A stretch of DNA of 64,000 nucleotides from Plectonema cf. radiosum LEGE 06105. Its GTDB lineage: Bacteria; Cyanobacteriota; Cyanobacteriia; Cyanobacteriales; Nostocaceae. This document shows positions 63,884-64,000 of the stretch, piece after piece. The stretch spans positions 34,212-98,211 of the forward strand of contig NZ_JADEWL010000012.1 in assembly GCF_015207665.1 (NCBI RefSeq), given 5' to 3'. Made by a program: the position numbers and the translations under genes. The first letter of the stretch is position 1; each line of letters opens with the position of its first letter. The notes below the pieces were generated by a model. It saw only the letters and a program-made list of their open reading frames with translations. It had not been told where the DNA came from and searched no databases.

Positions 63884-64000
63884 TGAGTTAGGAGTTAGGA
63901 GTTAGGAGTTAGGAGTTAGGAGTTAGGAGTTAGGAGTGAGGAGTTAGGAGTTGTACAGACGTAGCAATGCTACGTCTGTACGGGAGTTAGGAGTTAGGAG
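63884..64000. repeat. Tandem heptamer GAGTTAG array with embedded palindrome
   Basis: About ten tandem copies of GAGTTAG (one GAGTGAG) run into the window edge. The array is interrupted by GTACAGACGTAGCA-a-TGCTACGTCTGTAC (63953-63981), a 14-bp perfect palindrome whose core also lies inside nifJ (51217-51237). Confidence 0.85.

Overview
This 64 kb window looks like chromosome from a filamentous, probably heterocyst-forming cyanobacterium (Nostoc/Calothrix/Rivularia type). The reasons are HIP1-type GCGATCGC palindromes, cyanobacterial gene families (Anabaena-type sensory rhodopsin with its transducer, PAP/fibrillin, CHAD, KGG protein, Uma2, NifJ), AT-rich spacers, short tandem heptamer repeats and many MITE-like elements. 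No rRNA, tRNA, CRISPR array, phage or plasmid gene was seen. Coding density is low and several genes are broken.

Layout. 1-1.2 kb: the 3' part of a sensory rhodopsin gene overlapping its soluble transducer gene. 1.5-8 kb: stress and redox genes (KGG protein, SDR plus metallo-beta-lactamase-fold pair, Na+/H+ antiporter, DUF4383 membrane protein, zinc alcohol dehydrogenase). 8.3-13.6 kb: a tightly packed plus-strand run (peroxiredoxin-like, SDR, DapA-family, a luciferase-like flavin oxidoreductase split by a 262-bp insertion, sterol-desaturase-type hydroxylase, VKOR-like protein). 14.6-22 kb: CHAD protein, secreted diheme cytochrome c, L,D-transpeptidase fragment, MgtC, AI-2E-type permease and a truncated Uma2 gene. 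22-29 kb, minus strand: divergent MetK, PEGL-type P-type ATPase and membrane-anchored beta-lactamase-family hydrolase. 29-36 kb: small exported proteins (peptidoglycan-binding, fasciclin, GerMN-like), an amidohydrolase, a dead lipoprotein gene and an IS701-like remnant.

36-41 kb is the most unusual part. Three paralogous LEA-like genes (glycine zipper plus long amphipathic repeats) lie in a row. The first is bracketed by chains of nested miniature elements joined at ACTAGT, including a 186-bp inverted repeat that looks perfect by eye and could invert the gene. 41-49 kb: duplicated microprotein genes, UbiA-like and fibrillin-like pair, site-2 protease with CBS domains, HAD phosphatase, DedA and hydantoinase/oxoprolinase. 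49.5-53 kb: NifJ, which carries what look like two in-frame repeat insertions. 53.7-64 kb: peptidoglycan-binding protein, an SDR gene between two related MITEs, alaS, metallochaperone, diguanylate cyclase, an FtsH-like protease domain without AAA, and a tandem heptamer repeat at the right edge.

The window reads as environmental-response chromosome (light, oxidative stress, ions, desiccation, cell wall, c-di-GMP) heavily worked over by small repeats. The repeats have broken genes, sit in-frame inside others and could rearrange the LEA-like locus. Everything here comes from reading sequence and recalled family knowledge; no database search was run.
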